From Dolomedes plantarius (Eukaryota; Arthropoda; Arachnida; Araneae; Dolomedidae): a DNA stretch of 64,000 nucleotides. Below the pieces are notes generated by a model, which saw only the letters and a list, made by a program, of their open reading frames with translations, did not search any database and was not told where the DNA came from. The stretch covers positions 130,116,651 to 130,180,650 of the forward strand of contig OU015498.1 of assembly GCA_907164885.2 (NCBI GenBank). The letters run 5' to 3'. Made by a program: the position numbers and the translations under genes. This document shows positions 63,148 to 64,000 of this stretch, piece by piece; the stretch's first letter is position 1; the number at the start of each line of letters is the position of its first letter.

Positions 63148-64000
63148 CTAGCTGTTTGCCCAGTGTTGCCCGGGTATTTATTTATTCCAATTTGTTATTA
63201 GACAGGAAAAGGAATGAATTCTACTTATAGTGTAAAATCGAAATAACTTTATTTACAGGTATTTAAAAATATATGTAGAGTATACAAATTTAAAGTAAAA
63301 TTACAAATTCACTATAATGTTAATTTAACTCAAAACTTGATTATAAACAACCTTTTTAGTTTCTCCTATTCATATCACAGACCCCAAAAACTGGATTTGA
63401 TACTACTCTCAATCATTTGGGACATTTTATCCCCCCCCCCCCAATGTTGATGGGGAGCCGAATTTGCACTTAAACAGCATCGGGAGTGTCACTATTCATA
63501 TCAGCAACCCCGACAACTGTGGATTCCACACTACTCTCGGTCATTTTGGATATTTTATTTTTCACCCCTTGCCCACCCACCCCCAATACTGATGGGACCT
63601 GAACTTGCACTTAAACAGCATCGGGAGTGTCACTATTCATCTCAGAGACCACGAAAACTATGGATTTGACATTAATCTCGGTCATTTTGAACATTTTATT
63701 TTTCACCCCTTCCCCCCCAATGCTGGTGGGGCTAAACTTGCACTTAAACAGCCTCAGGAGTATTACTGTACATCTCAGCAACTCCGAAAACTATGAATTT
63801 GTTACAGATATCAGTTGTTTTTGATCATTTTTACATGTCCCCCTTCCCCCTCCCCCTTAGGGGTGCTAAGGGGGGTCTTATCCCCACCCACCCATCTTTC
63901 CCAGATTCTAAGTCATATGTGTACCAAGTTTGGTTGAAATTGCTCCAGGTGTTCCAGAGTGATGCTGGAACATACAAACATACATTCATTTTTATATAAT
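63148..64000 (-). mobile_element. Helitron-like element with roughly 140-bp tandem repeats, cut by the window edge
   Basis: On the minus strand the element ends CTAG before a T at 63147, preceded by a hairpin (CCCGG, GCAACA, CTGGG) and seven bases. The other end (AAAAATGAATGTATGTTTG) runs up to the window edge. Inside, a unit containing CACTTAAACAGCATCGGGAG recurs at about 63467, 63608 and 63741. Open frames here come from the repeat. Confidence 0.6.

Noticed and set aside
63605..63999. Overlapping plus-strand open frames near the right edge
   Set aside because: They lie on the tandem repeat within the Helitron-like element.

Overview
This window is nuclear DNA from an animal, most likely an arthropod and plausibly a chelicerate. 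The evidence is long AT-rich introns with clean GT/AG borders, animal-type DNA transposons (Tc1, hAT, piggyBac, pogo/Tigger-like, Helitron) and arthropod-style non-LTR elements ending in RNase H. The taxon is an inference from element types; no rRNA or mitochondrial marker is present.

The one host gene I can support is on the minus strand from about 61.7 kb down to 19.0 kb. Eighteen short exons (19010-61688) join without a single phase conflict or in-frame stop into about 557 codons. The product is a DEK-family chromatin protein: a DEK-type SAP module, a linker, a second DEK-type SAP module, a Ser/Lys/Glu-rich linker, an acidic patch, and a C-terminal DEK_C domain. The two modules lie on two exon quartets with the same order, the same intron phases and nearly the same lengths (81/77/95/134 and 75/77/95/131 nt). 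This is the most interesting signal here: an internal exon-block duplication within a DEK gene. The 5' end of the gene lies beyond the right part of the window or was not recognised.

Region by region. 1-9.4 kb is a nest of dead retroelements: a Ty3/gypsy element with its 3' LTR and a deleted integrase, the 3' end of a copia-type element, a truncated non-LTR element with RT tail and RNase H, and a possible solo LTR. 10.5-11.75 kb is a complete-ended Tc1-like transposon with a 36-residue D-E spacing. 11.8-18.6 kb is AT-rich DNA with a Tigger-like remnant and microsatellites. 19-61.7 kb is the DEK-like gene. Its introns carry a Helitron-like pair in inverted orientation, two full-length hAT elements with target duplications, a second degenerate gypsy, a second Tc1 element split by a hAT MITE, a mariner-like remnant with a nested MITE, a piggyBac relic broken by an LTR-like block and a MITE, LINE tails and several TA-flanked MITEs. 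61.7-64 kb holds no recognised exon and ends inside a third Helitron-like element built around a roughly 140-bp tandem repeat.

All transposon genes seen here are broken by frameshifts, stops or deletions. The hAT element at 26.1-29.1 kb is the best preserved, with 618 uninterrupted codons. No CRISPR array, bacterial gene, tRNA or rRNA gene was recognised.
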